Assembly (NCBI RefSeq): GCF_041956535.1
Contig: NW_027192214.1
Coordinates: forward strand, 221,687-285,686
Reading direction: 5' to 3'
Source of the DNA: Calcarisporiella thermophila CBS 279.70
Taxonomy: Eukaryota; Calcarisporiellomycota
DNA: 64,000 nucleotides
This document shows, in pieces, positions 25,592 to 43,843 of this stretch. Under the pieces are notes generated by a model, which saw only the letters and a list, made by a program, of their open reading frames with translations, did no database searches and was not told the origin of the DNA. A program made the position numbers and the translations under genes. Position 1 is the stretch's first letter, and each line of letters starts with the position of its first letter.

Positions 25592-26072
25592 AAGCGTGAG
25601 CTGGTCGCACTGTACTATGAAGATACTTAAGGTCTGTGACCAAAGAGCTCTATTTTGAAATCTTATTTCTCAAAAGAGATGGATACCAATTCTATTATTT
25701 TTTTTATGTTTTGGCGATTTTGTTCCTTTTCCCTTCTTCTACTCTGTTGATATTTCTGATTTAGATCGATTTTTTCCTTTTCATACTTGCTGCTTTGTTT
25801 TTTACCCTAAAGCCATATACCTTTCGTAAATTGTTCTCTTTTAAATTAGAGTATAAAATGCTGAAATTAAAGTTCAAATGCTCTTCGATAGTTGACAGCG
25901 TTCTGCAGTCACACCTCTATACTCATCTCACTTCCTGCGATCATTTACAATAATTAATTATAACGATACTGGGATAACATCCTTCATTTTTTATACTTTC
26001 TGGACTCTGTTATAGTATTTTTCACGTCAAACCCCCGAAACTTGGAAATGCAGTACTGATCTGCGATTTCCA
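25592..26072. other. Intergenic region upstream of GCN2
   Basis: AT-rich spacer of about 480 bases between two plus-strand genes. It has T-rich tracts (about 25690-25790) likely belonging to the 3' end of the PH-protein transcript and the GCN2 promoter. A four-codon upstream reading frame lies at 26048-26059. Confidence 0.45.
26048..26059 (+). promoter_or_regulatory. Short upstream open reading frame before GCN2
   Basis: ATG CAG TAC TGA ends 13 bases before the GCN2 start codon at 26073. If transcribed, ribosomes would meet it first, and this could lower GCN2 translation. The transcript start is unknown, so it may lie outside the mRNA. Confidence 0.35.
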
Positions 26073-32759
<6,687 letters not shown>

Positions 32760-32898
32760 ATCTTCAACCTTTTTGTTGCACATTGAAATTCCATTTACAA
32801 ATTTCCTTTGTTTAATTATTCTTTTTTATAAGGATGTAATTTTGGTCAGAAGAATAGTTTTTGGTCAATACTTAATACGAAAGCGCAAAGATTATTTA

Positions 32899-34985
32899 TT
32901 ACGCAAATATTTTATATGGATTCATGATACCCTTTGGATCGAGTGATTCCTTAATTTTCTTCATAAGTGCCAGCATTGGCGCAGGTTTCGACCGTTTAAG
33001 GTACTTGGCCTTCATGATTCCAATTCCATGCTCAGCTGAAATAGAGCCATTGTGAAGAGCTAGAGAGAAGACATTCAAAATTTTGTAACCTAACACTGTT
33101 TGTGTGATTTACCTGTCCACTCCATAACGAATTTGTCGCACTCTTCATGTGCCTTCTTATCTTCACCGCGTGTTATAGCGAGGATGTGTAGATTTCCATC
33201 CCCCAAATGACCAAACCCTGTTAAATGTGTTATCTCCTTATCTGGACCAAATAAACCTAACAATTTATAATAGCAAATTTTTAGTGAATAATATTCTGCA
33301 ATACCACAGGATAATCACCTTTATTTTCAAGGTAAGTCTTAGTTTCTTCAAACATTTGCCAGTGTTTCTGAATTGGGATGGAAAAATCGTAAGTAAGCGT
33401 TGGGCCGGCCTCGGCACATGCCTCAGGGATTAGTTCGCGAATTGACCAGAGAGAATTCATCTAAAAAGGACATCTAAATTAATGCGCATATCTAAACGGT
33501 ACTGTTATAGTTCAAATGTAACTTGTTGAATATCCTGCGCTATTACTCCATCTTTGGCAATATCAGATTGCATAAGATTTTCTAAAAATACAGTTATTTT
33601 CTATAGTATATTATAGGTTAGTTTCTGAATTCTCAACATCAAACTGCATAAGAGATTACCTCCTCATCATGGTCCTTACAGCTTCCTTGTGTTTCCACCA
33701 AGGCATAGAAGGGATACTCTCTTTCAAAAGGAAATTTTATATCGGACTTCAAATTGCGAACAATATCAACAGCCGATTGATCCCAAAATTCGAACGCTAA
33801 TATATATCGGCCATTAGAAATTTATCTAAGAAACGCTAATGTTATTATTACCAGATAGTATTTCTGACAAGCGATCCTTTGTGGACATGAATGCACGAGT
33901 CACATTATCAAATGAGTCAAATCCCAGCATAGCAACATTAACATTCTAGTATATTTAAATAGAATTATTCTTTGATTGATTAAAGAGATAGAATAGGACC
34001 TATACCTTGGGCTTTCGAGGTGTAAGTATAGAGACTCCAGTGATAAATCCAAGAGTTCCTTCTGAACCAATAAACAATTGCTTGACATCATAGCCTGTGA
34101 TTTGAAGAAAAATATTAGATATCATTTAGTGTATAAGAGATGAAAGAAATGACTTGCCTGTATTGTCCTTTCGTAATGTCGATAAATTATTCAGTATAGT
34201 ACCATCGGGTAGAACTACTTCCAATCCAAGTACATTGCCATGTAATGATCCAAAGCGCACCAGCCGTAACCCCCCAGCATTTGTTGAAACATTTGCTCCA
34301 ATATGGCAACTACCCTTTGCTCCAAGATCTAAGGGCATCATATGGTTGCGATCGGCTAAGTATTCGTCTAAATCGTGAAGAATACAGCCGGCATCACACA
34401 AGAGTACTCCTGATAACGCATCAAAACTATTAAATTTTTAGCATTTTTAACTGACAAAATAGGTTACTCAATTTTCTGTTTAGTATACCTCCTAATATTG
34501 TTCATTTTTCGGGTAGAGATTATGATCTCATCAAACACGGCTAGAGGCCCTCCACCCACACCAGTTAATCCACCTTGCGGTACAACTGCCAGGCTTTGTT
34601 TGTTACAATACTTCAGGATTTCAGATACTTCTTCCGTGGTTGAAGGCTGCAAAACTAATGGGGAACGGCCACGATATAATTTAAACCAATCTATATTATA
34701 TGGAGCGAGATCCTCCTCACTAACGCCATTTTCTCCTGCATATAGAACTGAATTGTGCGGTAGAATCTCTCGAAAATAGTCAACATCTTCCCTGGTGACT
34801 TGCTTATATCGGTCATCGCGAGTAATGTTAGCTGTCTCCGACGTGAAAGGCACCGCAGAATTCTGCTTGTGAGATCCGGTATTAGAGGAGAAAGTACGAA
34901 AGTTAATGCGATGTAGGTGAGAGTTGTATTTTGACGTCCTCCAAACGCGAAAATTGGAAATATGGGTATAGAAATTCCGTAGCAT
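32899..34985 (-). CDS. D2HGDH: D-2-hydroxyglutarate dehydrogenase, mitochondrial
   Basis: FAD enzyme oxidising D-2-hydroxyglutarate (and often D-lactate) to 2-oxoglutarate. Nine exons (34489-34985, 34158-34426, 34006-34094, 33852-33945, 33660-33796, 33523-33600, 33319-33460, 33113-33256, 32899-33059) give 536 residues, the family size. The first ~45 residues ([20 protein letters not shown]...) are Arg/Ser-rich without acids, as in a mitochondrial presequence. FAD-binding blocks [13 protein letters not shown] and [14 protein letters not shown] are present, and the flavin-oxidase C-terminal motifs [11 protein letters not shown] and SAEHGIG are intact. The start is the ATG at 34985; the longer frame begins with GTG. 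One intron has a GC donor. It is more like yeast Dld2/Dld3 than cytochrome-linked Dld1. Confidence 0.92.
34095..34157 (-). other. GC-AG intron in the D2HGDH gene
   Basis: The exon ends ...GACAATACAG and the intron starts GCAAGT, the usual consensus of GC-AG introns, ending TCACAG. Splicing here gives [19 protein letters not shown], the conserved family sequence. It is the only non-GT donor I needed in the window. Confidence 0.85.
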
Positions 34986-35116
34986 TTTGTTGGATAATAA
35001 TGAAAAATGATTAATACGCGCTACTTTAAATTTCGGCACTTGTTACTGTGAAAATTCACTGTCACGGATTCATCCACACAACACGCCTTTTTTGTTAAAA
35101 CCGAGCTGATTCAGTC
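34986..35116. promoter_or_regulatory. Compact divergent promoter, D2HGDH and CWF19L1
   Basis: Only 131 bases between the two ATG codons, so both promoters must overlap or extend into the genes. No TATA box seen. Confidence 0.4.
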
Positions 35117-37680
35117 ATGTCGCAACAGTCCATTAAAGTGTGAGTAGTATGTCTATCTAATGTACTTATTCAATACATACCCAATATTAAATATCATTAT
35201 GCTTTCTTGTTAATATAGGCTTGCTGTTGGCTCTGCAAATGGAAAAATACGTGAATATTTTAATAAAATTTCGACAATCAACTCAAAACATGGGCCTTTT
35301 GACATGTTGTTATGTGTCGGTGACCTGTTTGCCGCAAATCAAGACGATGAAATTATTAGTGATTTAGTAAATGGAAAAATTGAAGGTTGGCCAAGATATT
35401 TAATCAAACAACTGGTTCACGCTAATATTCTGTACTCTTTTAGTTCCGTTAGCCTCTTATTTTATTACGGGGCAGAATGGCATTCCGGATGTGGTACGAG
35501 AAAAGCTCGACTCCTATGGAGAAGTGTGCCCAAATTTATTTTACATGGGTATGTTAGTTCTTAACTATATTGAGTGAATATCAATATTTATGGACTTCTT
35601 TCATTCAGGTAATCATCAGCTCTTAACGACTACAGAGAAGGCGAGAATAGCTGCTTTAAGCGGAATGTATTCTGAACATATTTACGAAAATGATAGCGCG
35701 GGCTCAACCGTTTTTAAAGATAAAGTTGGTTACCTTATATTCAGCTCCACTATAAATTTTATCAAACATTATTTTGGATTTCTAGGAGACTACTTCTGAG
35801 ATCAACGAAAACAACTGCTACCGTTCCTCAGAAATCGAGAGTCTCATTGCTAATATTACGTCCTCTACGTTTTCCCCGCCCGGTATTGATATTCTTATTA
35901 CTTACGAATGGCCACGAGGAATAACCACTGGATCAAAGCAATGTACCCTGGATGCTGGAATTGGATCTTTGCCAGTTGCGAAACTTGCTGCTGCAGCTCA
36001 ACCACGCTATCATTTTGCCGCATCAGAAAACATTTTCTTTGAAAGGGAACCCTATACTAACAGCGGAATTCCTGGTACCTCTTCTCCTATAGCTGGACAT
36101 GTTACAAGGTTTATTGCACTGGGAGAATTTGGTAACCCAAATAAACAGCGGGTATGTGAACTGCTCCTTCCTAATCTCCCTATCACTTATCTTTATGATT
36201 ATATTATTAGTGGTACTATGCGTTTTATCTAGTCCCACTTGCTAGTGCAAGCGCCCCATCACTACTTCAACGACCTCAAAATACTACAGAGTCTCCACTT
36301 TCAATATCATTAGCTGCTGATGGGCGGGGTTTAAAGCGCGGACATATTGGCTCTAATGACAATGAGAATGGCTCCTTTTTTTTCGATAGTAGCGAACCGC
36401 AAAAGAAGAAGGGCCGAGCAGAAAAAGGTATTGAATAAACTTTGAAGCTCTACTATGAGACTTGAAACTAATAGTAAAAGTGAATTTCTTAGTTCCACCA
36501 GAGGGCTACATATGCAAAATTTGCGGTATTCAAGGGCATTTTATCCACGTCAGTGTTCTTTTGGGTCCATATATCTGAATATATCTGATATAATCCTTTA
36601 TTTATTAATTAGGATTGCCCAAAGAAAGCTGAAAATTATGTCTGCCATATTTGCAAGCAGCCAGGACATTTGATCAAAGACTGTCCTCAAGCAGGACAGA
36701 AGAAAAAACCAGTCCCTCCCGAGAATTATGTCTGTAACATCTGTAAGGAGCCAGGACATTTCATTAAGGACTGCCCACAGAAGGGCTCTCACCCTATTCA
36801 TGAGGGTAAATTGAACTAAAATTTCATTTATTGCTATCATAATGATGTCATATGGGCCTATTAATACCCAATTTCCCTTTTTATATAGCGATTTCACCAG
36901 AACAATGCTGGTTCTGTCTTGCTAATCCAAACCTTGCAAAGCATCTAATTGTCAATATTGGAGAAGAAATCTACCTTACCTTAGCAAAAGGTCCTCTGAT
37001 CGATTCTGCTGGTGATGCGCATGTTCCTGGCGGAGGACATGCACTTATTGTCCCGATATCACATACACCGGGCTTTCAACAAATACCATCTGAATCTAGA
37101 GTTGAGATGGTAGCTGAAATAGAAAAATATAAAAGCGCTCTACGAAATCTATACGAGGCGCACGGGTGCGCTATGGTTATTTATGAGGTGTGCCGTGGTA
37201 CAAAGGGCATGCACGCACACTTACAAGCTGTCCCCATTCCGAAAGAGAAAGCAGGAAACGTTGAAGAGGCTTTTAGATCAGAGGGAGCGAAGGCTGGGAT
37301 GCAATTTTCCAATTCACTTCCGGTAAAATAATTTTCAGTATATTAGTGGATATAATTGTTAATTGATTTTTTCTCAATCCCTAGCCTACTGTTGATTCCG
37401 GTTACCTTAAAATAGATCTTCCGGATAACACTTCTCTAGTGTATAAAATCAATCCACAGGAGCGATTTAACCTTCAATTCCCAAGGTGAGATATAGTTGC
37501 AGGAATGATACCTACAATAGATTTTACCATATTTTGGTACACTAATTTAGGGTTGTGCTTGCCCAAATACTGGGGAAACCCGAGCGTTCAGATTGGAGGG
37601 CATGTTCACAGACTGTGGATGAAGAACGACAAGCAGTACAAGCGTTCCGAAAAAATTTTGATTCGTTTTTTAACAAATAG
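35117..37680 (+). CDS. CWF19L1: CWF19L1/Drn1-like splicing-associated protein
   Basis: Homolog of Drn1/CWF19L1, which works with the lariat-debranching enzyme after splicing. Eleven exons (35117-35139, 35219-35385, 35444-35548, 35609-35724, 35786-36151, 36211-36427, 36493-36548, 36613-36805, 36889-37322, 37385-37485, 37551-37680) give 635 residues. The N-terminal half is the metallophosphoesterase-like domain (FDMLLCVGDLFA, ASYFITGQNGIPD, ILITYEWPRGI). The middle has three tandem CCHC zinc knuckles (CKICGIQGHFIHDC, CHICKQPGHLIKDC, CNICKEPGHFIKDC). The C-terminal half holds the HIT-like CwfJ-C domains, starting EQCWFCLANPNLAKHLIV with HALIVPISH. The first exon is 23 bases. The start follows from family alignment (KVLAVGSANGKI). 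Confidence 0.93.
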
Positions 37681-37972
37681 ATTCTGCAATCAGTTTAGGG
37701 TTCAAGTGGAAAATAAAATATAATCTACGTGCAATCCCTTAACTCCTTTTAGTATCTTGCAAAAATTTTCTGGGATTCTAAACTGGTTTACGTTCATATA
37801 TAAAGAATTAATAAAATATTCTCTTGATATATTTTTAATATTTAAAAGGGTTAATGGAACCAGGGTAATATAAGTTCAAGTATCTTCCTTTCAAAATTAG
37901 AAAAACGTCTAATGGACCCAATTTTCAAGAAGCAAATTTAATACGAACTTTAAATACTCATTATTCTCTCTA

Positions 37973-39152
37973 TTAAAGTTTTGCTAGCAGAGCTTTCGCT
38001 GCTTTGCTCCCTACTGGACGACCTAATGAATCACTTATAAATTGACTGGTCTGTATCAACTTCGATAGATTAACACCAGTTTCAAAACCCATTCCATCAA
38101 GCATATACACAACATCTTCTGTCGCCACATTTCCGGAAGCCCCCTTAGCATAGGGGCAACCGCCCAAACCTGAGACGGAGCTATCAACCACCCGCACACC
38201 CATCTAGATAATCGATTAATAATTGAGGTTTTTTTTAGGAGTAATTAATAGAGATTACTTGAATAGCTCGGTAGATATTAGCGAGAGCTTGCCCATAAGT
38301 GTCATGACAATGAACTGCGAGCGACTCTATTGGGACATATTTAGTAACCTCTCCGAGCATCTCCTCCATAGAACCTTTCAGGATATAACGCTATAATTAG
38401 ATTTATTTGAATAATCCATTAATATCACTCCAAGTTACCAGGTGTTCCAACGCCTATAGTATCGCCCAATGATATTTCATAACAGCCCATGTTGTAAAGC
38501 CGCTCTGCCATATCTGCGACAGCCTTGGGTGCAATCTTGCCTTCATACGGACAGCCAAGGACACAAGAAACGTACCCTCTCACCGCAATTCCATTATCCA
38601 GCGCCTTACGCACAACCTCTTCAAATCTATCAAGGCTCTCTTTGATAGAACAGTTGATATTTTTGAGACTAAATGACTCGGATGCGGCTCCAAATATCGC
38701 AACCTCCCGAGCACCACAGGCTAGTGCTGATTCTAGACCCTTCATATTTGGGGTGAGAACTGGGTAGTTTACGTCCTTATGACGAGTTATTTTGGTCATG
38801 ACTTCTTTAGCATCTCCCATCTATAGTTAATTGCTTAGCGATTGTATTTAAAAGTTGAGATGATATAGAAATGATTACTTGCGGAACCCATTTAGGAGAA
38901 ACAAATGATGTTGCTTCGATAACCTTAAGGCCAGTTTGAGCCAATCGATTAATAAGCTCTACCTTCACTTCCGTCGGCACCATCTTCTTTTCATTTTGTA
39001 GACCATCTCGGGGACCTACTTCCACTATCTTGACTCGCTTAGCTCCAGATTTAAAAGGATGTGCTTGCTAATAAAAGAATAAGTTATCTCTAAGAGTTTT
39101 TACATTCTAGTTAATGTATCACCTCCACGCGTAGTGAAGAAGTGCTGAGCAT
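37973..39152 (-). CDS. HMGCL: 3-hydroxy-3-methylglutaryl-CoA lyase
   Basis: Splits HMG-CoA to acetoacetate and acetyl-CoA, the last step of leucine breakdown. Five exons (39123-39152, 38879-39067, 38439-38820, 38259-38374, 37973-38203) give 315 residues. The catalytic G-loop is intact ([13 protein letters not shown], Cys255). The substrate and metal residues [12 protein letters not shown] and [13 protein letters not shown] are present. The first exon is only 30 bases and encodes [10 protein letters not shown], a short basic presequence-like stretch that fixes the start at 39152; the longer frame has no ATG. The protein ends LLAKL, and -AKL fits the peroxisomal PTS1 rule, so dual mitochondrial and peroxisomal location is likely. 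It lies 262 bases downstream of topoisomerase III, same strand. Confidence 0.94.
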
Positions 39153-39414
39153 ACGAGTTGCAGTATAGTTGGTTGCTCGTATCAAGCGATAAGTGCCGAT
39201 CGAGGGCATTTTTGATGTAATGTCCGTGGGAAAATGAATTATTTGCCACTAGAGCACTCTTAAAAATCGAAGAATTTGGGTTCAGACAAATAAATAGCAA
39301 ATTATTAAAGATAAATACTGTAAAAAAAAGAGAGTTGAATCAATAAGGATATCCAAAAAGTCCAATATACAGTTGAATATTAAAAAAAAAAGAAAAAAGA
39401 TAAAAGAAAAGCAA

Positions 39415-42400
39415 TCAACTAGCAGGATTTCGCCTCCGGCCTCGCCTTTTGTTCCCGGTCGCTCGCCCCCTTCGTCCACTTGCCCCATTTGATCGATTAT
39501 TTCTTCTTGAAGTTTGACCTCGCTTTTGGCATTCACTTGAAAAATGCCCTATCTCACCACAATTAAAGCATTGCATTGTTTGCTTACGCGAGCTCTCGCC
39601 AGCAACTCTAGTTGTAGCGTTATCTATGTGTGCTGTCTCCCCAACCTCCTCGTCTTCTATGAATTGAAAATACTTGCACTGGGCAACTTTTTTGGAACAG
39701 GCATAAAATTGCCGCCCTTTGTTTGGACCATCCTTGCTCACTGTGCGTACCGCACAAAGTAGACCACAGTGACATCTTGCGCGGTTAGTGGATGAACTAG
39801 TAGGGATTTCAAGATGGCTACGAAATCTATCTAGGGCATCCTGTATAGGGTTTTAATGTTATATTAATATTAAAGGCAATCATTTAATCGATATGCAATT
39901 TTACCGCATCCACAATAGAGAGCTGGTTGGAATCATCAGACACATGCAAGCTTCCTTCAATTTCTTCTGCCCAACTAAAATAATCGCATCCTTTGCCATT
40001 TGGCTTTGCACAAGCGTAAAATTCTCTTCCTTTGTTTTGGTTTTTTTTCGTGACCGTGCGTTTAACTGAAGGTTGACCACACATGCAGTTTGGAGATGGA
40101 TGTGAAGTAGAGGGGAGTAGAGATGGGGACTGAGCCAAATTATCTCGGTTTTCGGACACAGTATTTGCCCACATGAAGAAGTCGCATTTGCCATTTTTTC
40201 GGGCGCAAGAATAAAAAAGACGACCTTGGTTGATGCCTTCCTTGCGTACAGTATGTGATACAGCGGGTTGTTGACAGTTACATAAGTGAATTTGCCCCTC
40301 TTGCGAAGCAATCTGGATTTGAAAATAGACTAAAGGTTAATAGGTATTAAATCAGGATATATAGGACAAAAGTTACATTTTCATCTTGATTAAGTATCTG
40401 TGGTCGTTGCATGAGACTTTGGTTAACATTTTCCTATTTGTAAATCTATGTCAAATACTGCTTCTTTTTTTCATCTCCATACGTAATTTACATGAGATTC
40501 ATATAGAATATCCTCACTCGTCTCAACCCTTCTTCTCTGTGCGCTCTCGTTAGTCCAACTTGTTTCTTGAGAATGTCCAAAATATCTAGCAATTGACTAT
40601 ATATGATACTGATTAGTTATAGTGAAAAAAAAATACCAAGCAAACTTTTCTATACCTCGATGATTACATTGGCTTGTTGTACAGCTCGAAGAAATACTGC
40701 TTTATACATCTCGATCGACTGTTCTACCACCTGATGCCTCGTCAAGGAACCTTCACAAATTTGTTTCATTTTCACTTCCATCTAAACAATTAAATGAGTA
40801 TTTCGAAATAAATTAAAAAGGTATAGGAGGATAATTCCTACCTCTCTTCTAAGAAAGGGTTTTGATAGCGACTTTTCGAATCCAATTTTATCATATCCCT
40901 CTACCAACGCAATCCCTAAAGTAGACGGGTAAAAATATTGATTACGCTTAAATGCATATTCGCGTTCCAATATTTTCTGAATGTGTTCGTGAATTGTGGC
41001 ATCGGTTCCTATTGAGTATGAATATTCCAGAAAATGCTCTATAATGAGACTAATGATAGCCACTAACCAATCCCATTTTTATCCATGATGCTAATCAGAT
41101 CAGCTTCCGTAAGAGGTTGTGGCGGCTTTGTAATGCCATCTTTCATCTCGATTGAAGCAGGTACAAATTCTTCTCCGAGGTTGAAATGAGGCAAATGATT
41201 ACTCTCCCATTTATCGTATGGATATACCTCAAGGAAATTCTTTTCCAAGATCACAAGCCCTATTCATTTCCGTACCAATTAGCGAGGTAATGCTGAGATG
41301 GTTTAAATAATCTACTAACCTGAAGTCTGAAAAATTTCATCAGCAATCTCTATTTTGACTGTAGTCTGAAGCCCTTTTGCATCTTCTGAACAGCACGCAA
41401 GAAATCGTCGCACGACGAATTCATAGACACGTTTATCGTCTCCTTGAAGATTCGCCGCGTAACCAGTAGGATGAATTGGAGGGTGTGCGCCATCATCATT
41501 TTTACCTTTTCGTGGCTGCTTTGAGGGGATATTCAACAGGCTATATAAAATAATAAAGAATTAAATTACTTTAATAAAAACGTCGTTGTGTCAACTAGTA
41601 CCGCTCAGCGTAGGGGCCCCAGGCTGGATCAATTACTTGCTTCGCTATCAAACTATCGAAGTCAAAATTTTTTGGAAAGATATCTGTTTCCGTCCTTGGA
41701 TAACTGAGGAAGCCGTCATTATATAATTTTTCAGCAATCTGCATATAAAGCAATTAGTATAAATGACTCTATGTGTGAATGAGATTGCCCAACTCACATT
41801 CATGATTCGATCTCCAGATAGCCGAAGAATTCGTGTTCCGACCTTCTGCAACTCTACTGTTGTAAGAGGAAGCGGTCTCCTAAATGTTTTCAATAAAGAG
41901 TAAGTAATAGAAAAGAAAGGCAACATAATACAATATTTTCCTACCATTTAGAAGTAGGTTTAGTATCAACTGAGCAAACTCGGGCTAATGGGTTTGCCAC
42001 ACATTGCTCGTAGAGTACTACACAAAATAGTCTATCGTAGAGGACTCCACGTAACCATCCAAAGGTCACCATTGTGTCATCCTTCTTATATTTTACTTCA
42101 ATCTTCCAAAATTCTTCTGGTACAAAATCTTGAATCTGCCGATAGCGGTCAACCACAAATCCCAGCGTTGGAAATTGACAGGAGCCTGGTGTATGATTTA
42201 GAAGATCGGGTAAGTTTAAACCGAATATATAAAATTAAAAGCATCATCCTACCATAGCTTATGATCTTACTCTCCAACTCTTTGAATAGAGATCTAAATT
42301 CGAGCGTCTGGAACCGAGTAAATGCATATCCAATGCGAAGATCCAATTCTATTCGGGCCTCTACAGCGTCAGATAAACGCATGTTTATGTCCACAGGGTT

Positions 42401-43074
42401 TTGGCAAGCAGCATGAATATCTCTAAAACGAAGCACGATATTCAATAAAAATAATTATATATTGAGCCAACAAAATATCTATATATATGATACCTTGGAG
42501 TATAAGCCGAGAATCGAGCACGTGTGACACGTATTCTCCTATTTGCTTCACGAGCAATTTCTATGGCCTCTACGCCAATACATTCCCCTTCTCTATCGCA
42601 ATCCGTCCATATCATGATCTCCTGACAATGTCTTGCCTCTGATCTAATATTGGCTGCAATCGCATTTTTATCCTAGATTATAGGGTATTCCTAGGTAAGA
42701 TAAGCTGCATATAAGGGTTGATTCACTGTCATACTTACCTCGGATACTCTTTTTTCGACAGGTGCCTCGAAAAGAACAACAGGCGGGATTGATTCCCATC
42801 GATGGTATTGTGAAGGAAAATCTCTACTCATAATGTGACCCAGCAATGAAGTCATCGTCATGCTGACGAGATTCCCTCCAATTTTGTAGTCGAAATCATA
42901 GTTTTTAATATATTTTGATCCGGTGGCGCGCTATGGTGTATTGAGATTGGTATGATTAGAGAAGAATTAATTTTCAATAAAATGACAATATACCGAGCGA
43001 AATTGATTTTGGGACAAGATTTGTGATATCTGTTTTGCCTGTGAAGGTTTTTCAGCTACACATAATATTCGCAT
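39415..43074 (-). CDS. TOP3: DNA topoisomerase III (TOP3A type)
   Basis: Type IA topoisomerase that, with RecQ helicases and Rmi1, dissolves recombination intermediates. Fifteen exons (42994-43074, 42739-42930, 42494-42672, 42253-42422, 41945-42185, 41798-41879, 41602-41738, 41320-41540, 41068-41259, 40842-41008, 40656-40781, 40492-40596, 40377-40433, 39905-40312, 39415-39840) give 927 residues. The TOPRIM starts [13 protein letters not shown] and keeps [10 protein letters not shown]. The catalytic Tyr328 lies in [10 protein letters not shown]. The tail has three GRF zinc fingers ([41 protein letters not shown] and [19 protein letters not shown]), a CCHC knuckle ([14 protein letters not shown]) and an Arg/Gly-rich end. 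The ATG at 43074 is chosen; a possible spliced extension is described separately. Confidence 0.94.
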
Positions 43075-43843
43075 GATATTAAACGCGAAGTCATAGCAGA
43101 GTGCAAAACTACGCGAGAAAATGCGCTCGATCGGGAAAACTACACGTATAAGAAATTGATTTAAAGTGGCACGGATATCTGGCAATGAAAACTAAAATTG
43201 ACGATAAATATATGGATACATCATAGTATGTATTTAAAAGAGCAACGACATTGTATAGTTCCGATATAGATTTTAGAGTTTCAGTGGAAGTTATCTCGCC
43301 CATGTCTCTTTCTCCTAAAGCTCCTTCAATCGGTGTAAATGGTTTTGTAGCGCAAGTCGAGGAATAAAATAAATTGAGAAATTGTTTGATTAAGGGAGTG
43401 TTGGTAATCAAAAAAATTCACGATATTCCTCTTAGATACTTGGCTCCTTTAGGTAATTAACATGTTGTTTGCTTATCACCCGTTAGATACTACTTATACT
43501 TCATATGATAGCTTATAAGTGATACTGAGTACATTGAGTTCAGAGTGAGAGCAATCTGAAAAAAGTTTTTAATATAAAAGTTGGGCCGTGCCTTTCAAGC
43601 TAAAGGGCTCCATTACGCAATATCCATCGAGAAGGATCCTTTATTGTTATATGTACATCAAAGAGTGAAAACGTATAAGGATAGGTATAAATAAAATTTT
43701 TGGAAAATGGACGAAACACAGGAGGACAAGTAGAAAAAAAAAATCTAACTAAATAGAAAATGGCTTCAATTCAGAGAAGGATTTTTTTTAGGAAATAAAC
43801 AATAATTGATACAATATATTCCAAAATATCTTAGAGAAATATT
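43075..43843. other. Upstream region of TOP3, with possible extra 5' exon
   Basis: About 770 bases between TOP3 and the CSC1 stop. The TOP3 frame stays open upstream to 43191, where it meets CAATTTTAG, a good 3' splice site. A candidate 54-base exon at 43250-43303 (ATG GGC GAG ...) would splice to it in frame through a 58-base GT-AG intron. Otherwise AT-rich, with 3' sequence of CSC1. Confidence 0.35.

Noticed and set aside
43109-43411. Stand-alone 100-codon frame upstream of TOP3
   Set aside because: It lacks an initial ATG and matches no family; part of it is better explained as a possible 5' exon of TOP3.
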